In this document: piece by piece, positions 7,268-15,868 of the stretch | How the letters are laid out: each line of letters begins with the position of its first letter | Numbering within the stretch: the stretch's first letter is position 1 | Position numbers and translations under genes: made by a program | Notes under the pieces: model-generated | The model's input: the letters and a program-made list of their open reading frames with translations, nothing else | Told to the model about the DNA's origin: nothing | Databases searched by the model: none | Assembly (NCBI GenBank): GCA_021737145.1 | Contig: JAIPEN010000012.1 | Span: 78,641 to 142,640, forward strand | Reading direction: 5' to 3' | DNA from: Desulfarculaceae bacterium | Lineage (GTDB): Bacteria > Desulfobacterota > Desulfarculia > Desulfarculales > Desulfarculaceae | Length of the DNA: 64,000 nt

Positions 7268-8995
7268 CTAGCCCTCCATCTCGGCCAGCAGGGCCTGCTC
7301 GGCAAAGAGGTCGTGGTACAGCCCGCCTTGAGCCAGCAGCTCGCGGTGGGCGCCCTGCTCCTCGATGCGCCCGGCCTGCAGCACGTAGATGCGCGCGGCA
7401 AAGGCCACGCTGGCCAGGCGGTGGCTGACCACCAGGGTGGTGCGCCTGGCGCGCAAACGGGCCAGGTTGGCCAGGATGCGGGCCTCGGTGCCGGTGTCCA
7501 CCGCGCTGAGAGGATCGTCCAGCACCAGCACCGCCGGGTCCAGGAGCAGGGCCCTGGCCAGACAGAGGCGCTGGCGCTGCCCCCCGCTCAGGGTGTGGGC
7601 CCGCTCGCCCAGCTTGGTCTCCAGCCCCTTGGGCAGGGCCCGCACCTCCTCGGCCAGGCCGGCCGCCTCCAGGGCGGACCACATGGCCTGCTCGGAGGCA
7701 TCGGGCCGGCCCAGGGCCAGGTTCTTGGCCACCGTGGCCGAGAACAAAAAAGCCTCCTGGGGCACCTGAACCACATGGGCCCTGAGCTCGGCCTGGGCCA
7801 GGGCGCGCACGTCCACCCCCTCCACGAACAGGGCGTTCTCGGGCGGCTCGTACAGGCGGCCCAGCAGGCGCAGCAGAGTGGACTTGCCGCTGCCGATGGG
7901 CCCCACCAGGGCGGTGAGCTCCCCGGCCGGGGCGCTGAGGCTCACCCCGCTCAGGGTGTCGGCCCCGGCCCCGGGATAGCGATAGGTCAGGTCCCTGATC
8001 TCCACGCCGCGCTCGGCCCGGGGCGGCAGGTGGGCGGGGTCGGCCACGTCGCGCACCTGGGGTTCGGCCGAGAGCACCTGGCCCACCCGCTCCAGGGAGG
8101 TCTTGGCCCGCTGCATCAGGCTCACCACCCAGCCCATGGCCATCATGGGCCAGGTGAGCATGCCCAGATAGGCGGTGAAGGCCACGAAGTCGCCGGCGGT
8201 GATCTTGTTGAACACGGCCAGGGGGCCGCCCACCCCCAGCACCACGGCCAGGCTGAGGTTGGTGAAAAAGACCATCAAGGGAAAGAACAGGGCCATGATG
8301 CGGGCCAGGCTCAGGTTCTGATTGAGGTAGCCCCGGGCGGTTTCCTCCAGGCGCTTTTCCTCGGGCCCGGCCAGGGCGTAGCTCTTGACCAGGCGCATGC
8401 CGCTGAGCACCTCGCGCACCTGCTCGGTCATGGCCGAGAAGGCCTCCTGCACCCGGTTGTAACGGCGGTGGAAACGGCGGCTCTGCCGGCGGGTGAGGAT
8501 CACGATGGCCGGCATGGGCAGGATGGCCAACAGAGCCAGCAGGGGGCTGATGTAGAGCATGAAGCCGATGGCGGCCAGGCCCATGAAGGCGCCGTCCACC
8601 GCGGCCACCAGGCCGATGCCCGTGGCCATGCGGATGTTGTTCAGGTCGTTGGTGGCCCGGGCCATGAGCTCGCCGGGAGGGTTGTCGTCCAGATAGCCCA
8701 GGTGCATGCCCTGCAAATGGTCGAAGAGCTTGAGGCGCAGGTCGCGCTCCACCACCCGGGCGAACCCCATGAGCAGGGGCCGCCAGATCATGCGCAGCAG
8801 GGCCATGCCCACGGCCAGAGCCAGGATGGCCCCGGCGATCATGAGCAGGCTCTTGGCGTCGGCCCGCCCGTAGGTCAGGTCGTCCACCGCGTGCTTGATC
8901 AGGCGGGGAACGTAAAGCTGGAACACGTCCACCAGCACCAGGGCGGCAAAGCCCACGGCCAGGCCGCCGGCTTTTTGGCGCGCCAGGCGGCGCAC
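7268..8995 (-). CDS. ABC exporter half-transporter, degenerate-site subunit (MdlA/YheI-like)
   Basis: A 575-residue half transporter with six predicted membrane helices and an ATPase domain. Motifs: GPIGSGKST (Walker A), V-P-Q-E (Q-loop), canonical L-S-G-G-Q signature, and Walker B VLVLDDPLSAVD in which Asp replaces the catalytic Glu; H-loop V-S-H-R. This is the pattern of the degenerate half of heterodimeric exporters, complementary to the downstream partner. The start is uncertain: GTG at 8995 is the only plausible initiator in frame and has no strong ribosome-binding site; translation may be coupled to the upstream gene. Confidence 0.92.
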   Translation of the reverse strand: MRRLARQKAGGLAVGFAALVLVDVFQLYVPRLIKHAVDDLTYGRADAKSLLMIAGAILALAVGMALLRMIWRPLLMGFARVVERDLRLKLFDHLQGMHLGYLDDNPPGELMARATNDLNNIRMATGIGLVAAVDGAFMGLAAIGFMLYISPLLALLAILPMPAIVILTRRQSRRFHRRYNRVQEAFSAMTEQVREVLSGMRLVKSYALAGPEEKRLEETARGYLNQNLSLARIMALFFPLMVFFTNLSLAVVLGVGGPLAVFNKITAGDFVAFTAYLGMLTWPMMAMGWVVSLMQRAKTSLERVGQVLSAEPQVRDVADPAHLPPRAERGVEIRDLTYRYPGAGADTLSGVSLSAPAGELTALVGPIGSGKSTLLRLLGRLYEPPENALFVEGVDVRALAQAELRAHVVQVPQEAFLFSATVAKNLALGRPDASEQAMWSALEAAGLAEEVRALPKGLETKLGERAHTLSGGQRQRLCLARALLLDPAVLVLDDPLSAVDTGTEARILANLARLRARRTTLVVSHRLASVAFAARIYVLQAGRIEEQGAHRELLAQGGLYHDLFAEQALLAEMEG

Positions 8996-9044
8996 CAGAC
9001 CGGGTCCGCTGCTGGGGGTTTTGTCCTCTTCGGAGGCGATGGCC

Positions 9045-10466
9045 CTACTGGCTCCCGTAGGCCAGGCGGCAGGGCTGGGTCAGCACGAACTCCTTGCTGC
9101 GGGCCAGGACGTTCTTCTGGGGGCCGATGAGTACGGTGAACCACACCCGCACCCGGCCGCCGGTGGGGACTTCGGGGAACTGGTCGCAGCGCACGAAGAG
9201 CAGGTAGTCGTCCAGGAAGGTGCTGTCCACTCGGTGGTAGAGGCTCTCGGGCTCGCCGCCCCGGACCAGACCGCGGCCCTTGCTGTCCTCGGGCCAGAGG
9301 TTCACGGCCAGCCACAGCCCCTTGTCGGTGGGCAGGTCGCCCAGCTCGGCCTTGACACGGAACAGCACCCCGGGCTTGCCCTCGAACTCATGGTTCTGGC
9401 TCACGGCCACGCCCTTGATGCGGCCCTGGGCCACGTCAAAAACCTGGGTCGCCTCGCCGCCCCCGCCGGTTTGGGGAGCCGGGGCCGGAGGCGCGGCCGG
9501 AGGCGTGGCCGGCACGGTCTGGGGCTGGCTGGAGTCGGCATCGCCCCAGGAAAACTTCTTGGGCTCCGGGGTCCGGGCCGCGTATTGCCCGCCCACTCCG
9601 CAGGCGGCGGCAATGGGGAACTCGGGACTGCTCTCCACCACCCGCTGCTGGCTGTCGAGGATGGAGACCTGGGCCCGATAGGCCGAGGCCCCCACCAGGG
9701 CCGGCAACTGGTCGCAGCGCACGAACATGACGAAGTATTCCAGGGACACGTCGTCGATGCGCATGTAGAGCCGCTTCACCGGCCCGCTGCCGCCCTGGAT
9801 GTTCAGGGCCAGCCACAGGCCCCGCACGCTCCTCTGATCGGCCACGTCGGCCACCAGGTGCACGAACAGCCCCTTGTGGCCCTCCACCACCTCGTTGCCG
9901 GTCACCCACAAATCCAAAAAGCGCGACTCACCGGGCTGGCGGCGCTGGGTGCGGGCGGCCTTGGGCTGGGGGTTGCGGGCCGCGGCCAGATAGGGCCCCA
10001 CCGCGGCCATGAGATGGGGCCGCGACACCGGCCCCTCATAGCGGTGCACCACCTTGCCCTGAGGATCGATGATCAGGGTGGTGGGCAACACCCGCACCCC
10101 GGCATTGGCCTGGGCCCACTTGACATCGCCCAGCACCACCGGCATCTGCAAACCCAGGCGGGCCACGAACGGCTTTACCACCTGGCGCCCCCCCTGATCC
10201 ACGCTAAAGGCGATGGCGCTCACCCCCCGCCCGGCATACTCCTTGGCGAATTTGTCCAGCTTGGGCAGGGCCCGGCGGCAGGGTTTGCACCAGGTGGCGA
10301 AAAACTCCACCACCACCACCCGGCCCCGAAACTGCTCCAAGCTGAGGTTGCCCCCGTCAAGGGTGGGCAGATCAAAGCTCAGGGCAGGAGGAGGCGCGGC
10401 TTGCGCTCCGGTGAGGCAGAGAAAGAGGCTCAGGCAGAATATCAGCGCGGACAGGGCTTTGGCCAT
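9045..10466 (-). CDS. Exported TlpA/thioredoxin-like protein with duplicated C-terminal domain
   Basis: A 473-residue protein with a signal peptide (about 1-23, ending A-Q-A), a TlpA/AhpC-type thioredoxin domain with the redox motif W-C-K-P-C at 59-63 and the cis-Pro region V-L-P-T-T, then two copies of an unrecognised domain (about 185-300 and 345-470) separated by a Pro/Ala-rich linker. Each copy contains GLWLA(L/V)N and FVRCDQ(L/F)P and ends with another Cys. Expected in the periplasm as a thiol-disulfide protein. ATG at 10466 chosen over an upstream in-frame start because AAGGAG is well spaced and it opens the signal peptide. Confidence 0.85.
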   Translation of the reverse strand: MAKALSALIFCLSLFLCLTGAQAAPPPALSFDLPTLDGGNLSLEQFRGRVVVVEFFATWCKPCRRALPKLDKFAKEYAGRGVSAIAFSVDQGGRQVVKPFVARLGLQMPVVLGDVKWAQANAGVRVLPTTLIIDPQGKVVHRYEGPVSRPHLMAAVGPYLAAARNPQPKAARTQRRQPGESRFLDLWVTGNEVVEGHKGLFVHLVADVADQRSVRGLWLALNIQGGSGPVKRLYMRIDDVSLEYFVMFVRCDQLPALVGASAYRAQVSILDSQQRVVESSPEFPIAAACGVGGQYAARTPEPKKFSWGDADSSQPQTVPATPPAAPPAPAPQTGGGGEATQVFDVAQGRIKGVAVSQNHEFEGKPGVLFRVKAELGDLPTDKGLWLAVNLWPEDSKGRGLVRGGEPESLYHRVDSTFLDDYLLFVRCDQFPEVPTGGRVRVWFTVLIGPQKNVLARSKEFVLTQPCRLAYGSQ

Positions 10467-10495
10467 GGTCACTCCTTGGCGGTTAGCTCTAGATG

Positions 10496-10523
10496 ATAAT
10501 ACCATTTGGCCGCGCCGGGGCAA
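10496..10523 (-). promoter_or_regulatory. Candidate promoter for the thioredoxin-like gene and ABC operon
   Basis: On the minus strand TTGCCC (10518-10523), 16-nt spacer, TATTAT (10496-10501), about 30 bp upstream of the start codon. The -10 is a five-of-six match. Confidence 0.45.
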
Positions 10524-10524
10524 G

Positions 10525-10553
10525 TTGACACCCCCGGGTGCCCCCGGTAGACT
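10525..10553 (+). promoter_or_regulatory. Promoter for the RNase II-type gene
   Basis: TTGACA (10525-10530), 17-nt spacer, TAGACT (10548-10553), predicting a short leader before the ATG at 10587. It diverges from the candidate promoter of the thioredoxin-like gene; the two -35 elements are 1 bp apart. Confidence 0.6.
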
Positions 10554-10586
10554 GGTCTACCCAATTCCCGGCGAAAGCTAGCAAAC

Positions 10587-12569
10587 ATGTCTGACCCCAT
10601 AGGCCATCTGGTCGAGTTCATCGAAAAGAACCGTGTGGAACTGGGTTTGGTCGTGGCGGCCAAGAAAAACCGCCTCAACCTGCTCACCCCTGCGGGCCGC
10701 CAAGCGTCCCTGGCCCTGAGCCGGGTGCTCCTTATGACTCCCGCTTCCATGGGGGTCGACGCTTCCCGGGCCGCCCAACAGGATTATCTTCAGCAAACCC
10801 AGCAGCGCCGCGAGGAGCTGGCCGGCCAAGTGGACGTGGCCGAGCTGTGGGAGCTGGTGCACGAGGAAGAGGAGCCCCTGCCCCTCAAGGACCTGGCCGA
10901 GCTGGCTTTCGGCCCCTCCCTGGAGCAGGACCAGGTGTCGGCCACCCTGCGGGCCCTGTTCAACGAACGCACCCATTTCCGCCTGGCGGGCAACCAGTTC
11001 CTGCCCTTTTCCCAGGAGCAGCTCGAAGCCAAGGCCATCCAGGCCCAGCGGGAGGCCGAGCGCCAGGCCCAGGTGGACCAGGCGGTGGAGTTTCTCAAGG
11101 GGCTTCCCGCCGAGGGCCCCTGCCCCGAGCCACCGGCCGAGCTGGCCGCGCAGCTCACCGACCTGCTGGTGCACCAGGAAGACAGCCCCACGGTCAAGCT
11201 GGCCAAGGAGGTCGTGGCCGGGGCCGAGATCGGCGGGCCCAAGGACCTGCTGGCCCTGCTGGTGCGCCTGGGGGTGCTGCCGCCCCACGCCAACCTTGAG
11301 CTGCTGCGCCAGGGCTTCAGCGCCGAATTCCCGCCCGAGGTGATGGCCCAGGCCAAGGCCCTGGACCCGGCCCAGGCCGGCCCGGAGCGCACCGACCTCA
11401 CCGGCCTGGACACCTTCACCATCGACGGGGCCTTTACCACCGATTTCGACGATGCGCTGTCCTTTGAGCCCCAGGACGACGGCGGAGCCACCCTGGGGGT
11501 GCACATCACCGATGCCGGGGCCATCATGCCCCTCACCGGCCCCCTGGAGGACGAGGCCCGCTCCCGGGGCACTTCGCTCTATCTGCCCGACGACCGCTTG
11601 CCCATGCTGCCCCCCGCCCTTAGCGAGGACCAGCTCTCCCTCAGGCAGGGCGAGGTGCGGCCCGCCCTTTCGGTGCTGGCCCGCCTGGACCCCGAGGGCC
11701 GGCTCATCGACTACCGGCTGGAGCGCAGCCTGATCCAGGTGCACCAACGCCTGACCTACGACGAGACCGACGGCATGCTGGAGAGCGACGAGCGCATGAA
11801 GGGCATGCACCGCCTCTGCCATGCCCTGCGCCAGCGCCGCTTGGATGCGGGGGCCTACTTCCTGCCCCTGCCCGAGGTGCTGGTGGGGGTGGACCCGGCC
11901 ACGCAGGAGGTGTGGGTGCGCCGGGTGGACCGCAACGGCCCCAGCCGGGAGATGGTGGCCGAGACCGCCATTTTGGGCAACTGGCTCTTCGCCCTGTTCC
12001 TGGCCGATTCCGGGGCTCCGGCCCTGTACCGCATCCAGAACAAGCCCTCCGAGCCCATCGAGGAGCGCGACCCCAGCGACATCTACCACCACTTCAAGCA
12101 GCGCCGCCTGCTGAACCGGGTGGATATAACCACCAAGCCCGGCCTGCACTCCAGCCTGGGCATCCATCCCTACACCCACGCCACCAGCCCCATCCGGCGC
12201 TATCTGGACTTGGTGATGCAGCGCCAGATAGGCAGCGTGCTGTGCGGCGGCCAACCGCTCTACAGCAAGAATCAGCTCAAGGAGCTGGCCATGGAGGTGG
12301 ACCCCACGGTGCGCAGGGCCATGAAGGTGCGCCAGGCCCGGCAGCGCTACTGGCTGCTCACCTGGCTCAAGGCCCGCCAGGACCAGGCCCACCCGGCCGT
12401 GGTCATGGAGCGCCAGATGCGGCGCTGGCAGCTGCTGCTCACCGACATCATGATGCTGGTGAGCATCCCCCTGAACCAGGGCAAGGACCTGGCTCCGGGC
12501 ATGGAAGTGGATCTGGCCATCGAGCGCATCGATCCCTTTGACGACATCCTCAGGGTGAAGCTGGCCTGA
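10587..12569 (+). CDS. RNase II/RNase R family 3'-5' exoribonuclease (RNB domain)
   Basis: A 660-residue protein. The central RNB catalytic domain begins at F-T-I-D-G-A-F-T-T-D-F-D-D-A (about residue 275), giving the acidic metal-binding residues, and runs through the late R-N-B signature A-T-S-P-I-R-R-Y-L-D-L near 530. The N-terminal 250 residues contain a winged-helix-like segment instead of clear cold-shock domains, and the C-terminus after residue 600 is a short S1-like remnant. The usual Pro in the first motif (T-I-D-P) is Gly here. This architecture matches the short RNase II-like family rather than RNase R. Cytoplasmic RNA turnover is expected. Confidence 0.9.
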   Translation: MSDPIGHLVEFIEKNRVELGLVVAAKKNRLNLLTPAGRQASLALSRVLLMTPASMGVDASRAAQQDYLQQTQQRREELAGQVDVAELWELVHEEEEPLPLKDLAELAFGPSLEQDQVSATLRALFNERTHFRLAGNQFLPFSQEQLEAKAIQAQREAERQAQVDQAVEFLKGLPAEGPCPEPPAELAAQLTDLLVHQEDSPTVKLAKEVVAGAEIGGPKDLLALLVRLGVLPPHANLELLRQGFSAEFPPEVMAQAKALDPAQAGPERTDLTGLDTFTIDGAFTTDFDDALSFEPQDDGGATLGVHITDAGAIMPLTGPLEDEARSRGTSLYLPDDRLPMLPPALSEDQLSLRQGEVRPALSVLARLDPEGRLIDYRLERSLIQVHQRLTYDETDGMLESDERMKGMHRLCHALRQRRLDAGAYFLPLPEVLVGVDPATQEVWVRRVDRNGPSREMVAETAILGNWLFALFLADSGAPALYRIQNKPSEPIEERDPSDIYHHFKQRRLLNRVDITTKPGLHSSLGIHPYTHATSPIRRYLDLVMQRQIGSVLCGGQPLYSKNQLKELAMEVDPTVRRAMKVRQARQRYWLLTWLKARQDQAHPAVVMERQMRRWQLLLTDIMMLVSIPLNQGKDLAPGMEVDLAIERIDPFDDILRVKLA

Positions 12570-12579
12570 TAATTATCGC

Positions 12580-12622
12580 GGCCCCGCCAGGCAGCGGCAT
12601 GCTGCCCGGCGAGGCCGTTTGA
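12580..12622 (+). terminator. Terminator after the RNase II-type gene
   Basis: Long GC-rich hairpin from GGCC at 12580 to GGCC ending at 12616, inner arms GGCAGC/GCTGCC, followed by GTTTGAGTTGT. Lies between convergent genes and may serve both. Confidence 0.55.
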
Positions 12623-12660
12623 GTTGTCTTGGGGTGGCTTTTCCGGAGGGGCGCGGCCGC

Positions 12661-13131
12661 CTAGCCGTTGGTCTTGCCCACAAGGTGGTCGATCTCCACG
12701 GCCAGCACGGCAACCTGGCGCACCTTTTCAGGCAGCATTTCCTCGCCGTCGCCGTGGCCGCAGTGGCGAGCGATGGCCTTGAGGCCGGCCAGCTTTTCCG
12801 CCTGGTCTTCCACCACCCGAACCTCGCCCAGACCCACCACCGAGCGGTAGCGGGTGTCCCATTTGCAGGGCTGGTCGTTCTTGATGAACTCCACCTCCTC
12901 GTACACCGTGAAGCTCACCCTGGGGTTCGCGGCCAGGATATCCATTTTCAGGCCCTTGACCCCGGTGTGCATGTAGACGCGGCCCTGGTGCAGGCCGTAG
13001 TTCATGGCGATCACGTAGGGCTGGCCGTCGGAACACATGGCCAGGCTGAGCAGGTTGCCCCGCTCCAGGATGCCATGGACCAGGGTTTCGTCGGTGATGT
13101 GCTTGTCGCTTTTGCGGGGGGGGCGTCGCAT
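12661..13131 (-). CDS. Pyridoxamine 5'-phosphate oxidase-like flavin-binding protein
   Basis: A 156-residue split-barrel protein of the PNPOx-like/NimA type. Visible are the strand pattern G-N-L-L-S-L-A-M...G-Q-P-Y-V-I-A-M-N-Y, then the helix and strand ending N-P-R-V-S-F-T-V-Y, and W-D-T-R-Y-R-S-V-V-G-L-G, which is the characteristic cofactor-side segment. These proteins bind FMN or F420 or heme; true pyridoxine synthesis is unlikely at this length. ATG at 13131 lies 4 bp after the stop of the upstream glycosyltransferase gene; a longer frame upstream is only overlap with that gene. Confidence 0.82.
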   Translation of the reverse strand: MRRPPRKSDKHITDETLVHGILERGNLLSLAMCSDGQPYVIAMNYGLHQGRVYMHTGVKGLKMDILAANPRVSFTVYEEVEFIKNDQPCKWDTRYRSVVGLGEVRVVEDQAEKLAGLKAIARHCGHGDGEEMLPEKVRQVAVLAVEIDHLVGKTNG

Positions 13132-13135
13132 TGGT

Positions 13136-14272
13136 TCAGCCTTTGTCAATGGTTTGCTCAATGATGTCGCGCCAGGCCGGGGCCTGGACTTCCCAGGTGA
13201 AGCCGGCCGCCAAGGAACGGTGGTCCTGCTTGCGGATTCGCTCCGGATCGGTGGCCAGCCCGGCCAGGGCAAGGGCCAACCCGCCCGGACCATAGCGCAG
13301 CTTACCAGGATACAGCTCGGGATACACCAGGGCGTCCGGCACCAGGGGCCGGCACCCGGCCCACACCGCCTCGGCCACGGACAGGCCGAAGTATTCCTGC
13401 CGGGCGGTGGACACCGCCACGTCGGCCCACAACAGCCAGCCCCAGTATTCCCGCCGGCGCTCAGCATGGCCCCATTGCTTCACCCGGATCCCCAGGCTCT
13501 CCCGCGCGGCCGCGAAAACCGCCGGCGGCTTGGCCGGCGCCGGGCCCAGCACGGCCAGCTCAAAGGCCAGGCCCTCGGAGGCCAGCTTGTCCAGGGCCGC
13601 GAAAAAGCGCTCCGGATCCTTGTCCTGGGCCCAGCGGTGGTTCCACAGGAGGCGCAGGGGGCCGCCGCGGGGTTCGCGCTCCAGGCCCGCCGCCTCGGTG
13701 GGATCGATGGGCATGGGCAGGGCCATGCTCTTGGCCGCGATCTCCTTGGTCAGGCCCGAGGGCCGCATGTCGGGCAGGCGCGTTTCCAGCTCGCGGGCCG
13801 CGGACAGAAACTCCTCCTGGTGATACTTGGAGTTGAACACCACCCGCCGGGCCGCCTGGGCGGTGCTCAGATTGCTGAAGGCCAGATAGAGGTCGCGCTC
13901 CTGTTGGGCGTGCCCGGCCTGACCGGGCGCGGGATAGGCCAGTTGGTTCTCGTGGAACACAACCAGGGCGGGCACATCGGCCAAGGCGGGGACCAGGCCC
14001 TTGAGCTCGGCCAGGCCCAGCATGTCCGAGCAGACCATGGCGTCCCAGGGGCCGGCCAGTTCATTGGCCGCCGCGCGGGCCAGGAAGGAGGCGGCGCCGC
14101 GCATGCGCCAGCGCCAGTGGCGACCAGGCAGGCCCAGGGCGGTCCAGCGGGCCGGAACGTGCTTCAGCAGGCCCTGCATGAAGGCGGCGTGACTGGCGGT
14201 CAGATAGGGGTCGACAAAAAGCAGGCGCGGGCCGCTGGAGCCAGCGCGCAGGATGGTCAGCTCAGAAGCCAC
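13136..14272 (-). CDS. Glycosyltransferase of the tRNA-queuosine mannosyltransferase family (DUF3524)
   Basis: A 378-residue GT-B-type glycosyltransferase. The N-terminal half matches the DUF3524/GTDC1 pattern: F-V-D-P-Y-L-T-A-S-H, C-S-D-M-L-G-L-A-E-L-K-G-L, F-H-E-N-Q-L-A-Y-P and V-V-F-N-S-K-Y-H. The C-terminal half has W-N-H-R-W-A-Q-D-K-D and the GT4-like E-Y-F-G-L-S-V-A-E-A. The animal member of this family mannosylates queuosine in tRNA-Asp; what the bacterial enzymes use is inference here. Sits between his and flavin-protein genes in a tight minus-strand operon, downstream of another tRNA-modification gene (mnmG). Confidence 0.85.
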   Translation of the reverse strand: MASELTILRAGSSGPRLLFVDPYLTASHAAFMQGLLKHVPARWTALGLPGRHWRWRMRGAASFLARAAANELAGPWDAMVCSDMLGLAELKGLVPALADVPALVVFHENQLAYPAPGQAGHAQQERDLYLAFSNLSTAQAARRVVFNSKYHQEEFLSAARELETRLPDMRPSGLTKEIAAKSMALPMPIDPTEAAGLEREPRGGPLRLLWNHRWAQDKDPERFFAALDKLASEGLAFELAVLGPAPAKPPAVFAAARESLGIRVKQWGHAERRREYWGWLLWADVAVSTARQEYFGLSVAEAVWAGCRPLVPDALVYPELYPGKLRYGPGGLALALAGLATDPERIRKQDHRSLAAGFTWEVQAPAWRDIIEQTIDKG

Positions 14273-14276
14273 GGGA

Positions 14277-15080
14277 TTAGCGGATGACGCTCTTGGCCTT
14301 GTGGAAACCGGCGGGCACGCTGGTGCAGGGAGCCACCAGGCTGCCCCGGCCCAGCACGGTGCCCGGGTTGGTCACGCTGTTGCAGCCGGTCTGGCACAGA
14401 TCGCCCATGATGGCCCCGAACTTGCGGCGGGCCACGTGGTGCACCGTGTCGCCGGCCTTGATGTGGTAGGGACGATCCAGGATCTTGAGGTTGGCCAGCT
14501 TGGTGCCCGCGCCCAGGTTCACCTCGCGGCCCAGGATGGAGTCGCCCAGGTAGGCGAAGTGCCCGGCCTTGGCCCCGTCCAGCATCATCGAGTTTTTCAT
14601 CTCCGTGGTGTGGCCCACCACGCAGCCCACCCCCACCAGGCAGCCCCCGCGCAGATAGGCCCCCTGGCGCACCTCGGTGCCGGGCCCGATGAAGGTGGGG
14701 CCTTTCAACAGGGCGCCGGGCTCCACCACCGCGCCGGGGGACACGTGCACCTGGTCGTCCATGAACACCGCCCCGGCATAGACCACCGCCGCGTCGTCCA
14801 CCTCGCGGCCGCCCAGCAGAATACGCATCTGGCCCTTGGTGGGGTCGCCGCCCAGCAGCTTGAAGTCGCTGTCAAAGACCCGGCCGTGGTGCAACACCAC
14901 GGTGCGGGGGACCGTTTCGCCGCTGCCCCGCAGCAGGGCCCCGGTGCGCCCGGAGTCGTCCACCAGCTCGGCGGTGTAGTCCTTTATGCGGTCCAGCGCC
15001 TCCCACACCGCCTCGGTTCCCGCGAACAACTCGGCAAAGGATGCCCCGTCTAGGTCAAAAAGATCGGACGGCGAGACCAT
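14277..15080 (-). CDS. Left-handed beta-helix nucleotidyltransferase-like protein (GlmU C-terminal-like)
   Basis: A 267-residue protein with hexapeptide-repeat periodicity from about residue 70 onward (runs such as G-A-V-V-E-P-G-A-L-L-K-G and G-P-G-T-E-V-R-Q-G-A-Y-L-R-G-G), as in the acyltransferase half of GlmU and in sugar nucleotidylyltransferases of the UDP-GlcNAc diphosphorylase-like type. No N-terminal nucleotidyltransferase domain with G-G-x-G-T-R is present, so catalytic activity on nucleotides is doubtful; an acetyltransferase or carbohydrate-binding role is more likely. ATG at 15080 follows the hisF stop by 8 bp. Confidence 0.78.
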   Translation of the reverse strand: MVSPSDLFDLDGASFAELFAGTEAVWEALDRIKDYTAELVDDSGRTGALLRGSGETVPRTVVLHHGRVFDSDFKLLGGDPTKGQMRILLGGREVDDAAVVYAGAVFMDDQVHVSPGAVVEPGALLKGPTFIGPGTEVRQGAYLRGGCLVGVGCVVGHTTEMKNSMMLDGAKAGHFAYLGDSILGREVNLGAGTKLANLKILDRPYHIKAGDTVHHVARRKFGAIMGDLCQTGCNSVTNPGTVLGRGSLVAPCTSVPAGFHKAKSVIR

Positions 15081-15088
15081 GCTTCCCC

Positions 15089-15868
15089 CTACCAGTACTT
15101 GCGGACCCTGACGCCCCTGTCGGCCAGGTGGTCCTTGATCCCGGCCACGCTGTAGTGGCCGTAGTGGGTCATGGAGGCGATGAGCGCGGCGTCGGCCTTG
15201 CCTTGGGTGAGCACCTCGGCCAGGTGCTCCGGCTTGCCCGCCCCGCCCGAGGCGATCACCGGGATGGAAACGTGCGAGGAGATGAGCTCGGTGAGGGTCA
15301 TCTCGTAGCCCTCCTGGGTGCCGTCGGCGTCGATGCTGTTCAGGCATATCTCGCCGGCCCCCAGGCGTTGGGCCTCCTGGGCCCACCACAGGGCGTCGAT
15401 GCCCATGTGCTTGCGGCCGCCGTGGATCACGATCTCGTAGCCGCTGGGAATCTGGCTGCTCACCGGCACCTTAAGGACGTCCATGCCCAGCACCACGCAC
15501 TGGGCGCCAAAGGCCTCGGCCCCCTGGCTGATGATCTCGGGGTTTTTCACCGCCGCCGAGTTCACGCTGATCTTCTCGGCCCCGGCCAGGAGCACCGCGC
15601 GCATGTCTTCCACGTTGCGCAGGCCGCCGCCCACCGAAAAGGGCATGAAGATGCGCTCGGCCACCCGGCGCACCACCTCCAGCATGATGTCGCGGGCCTC
15701 GTGGCTGGCGGTGATGTCGTAGAACACCAGCTCGTCGGCGCCTTCCTTGTAGTAGAACTCGGCCATTTCCACCGGGTCGCCGATGTCCACGTTGCCCTTG
15801 AACTTGATGCCCTTGGTCAGCTTGCCGTCGCGCACGTCCAGGCAGGGGATGATGCGCTTAGAGAGCAT
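15089..15868 (-). CDS. hisF: Imidazole glycerol phosphate synthase, cyclase subunit
   Basis: Closes the imidazole ring from PRFAR and HisH-supplied ammonia. The 259-residue (beta-alpha)8 barrel has the two catalytic Asp motifs: [11 protein letters not shown] at the N-terminus and L-N-S-I-D-A-D-G-T near residue 175, plus phosphate-binding G-G-G-L-R and A-S-G-G-A-G. The second motif reads D-A-D where D-R-D is usual. The ATG at 15868 lies inside the end of hisH (11-bp overlap), the normal arrangement for this heterodimer. Confidence 0.95.
   Translation of the reverse strand: MLSKRIIPCLDVRDGKLTKGIKFKGNVDIGDPVEMAEFYYKEGADELVFYDITASHEARDIMLEVVRRVAERIFMPFSVGGGLRNVEDMRAVLLAGAEKISVNSAAVKNPEIISQGAEAFGAQCVVLGMDVLKVPVSSQIPSGYEIVIHGGRKHMGIDALWWAQEAQRLGAGEICLNSIDADGTQEGYEMTLTELISSHVSIPVIASGGAGKPEHLAEVLTQGKADAALIASMTHYGHYSVAGIKDHLADRGVRVRKYW

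Noticed and set aside
10578..12392. Minus-strand frame opposite the RNase II-type gene
   Set aside because: Same GC-driven shadow pattern; it crosses the promoter of the real gene.
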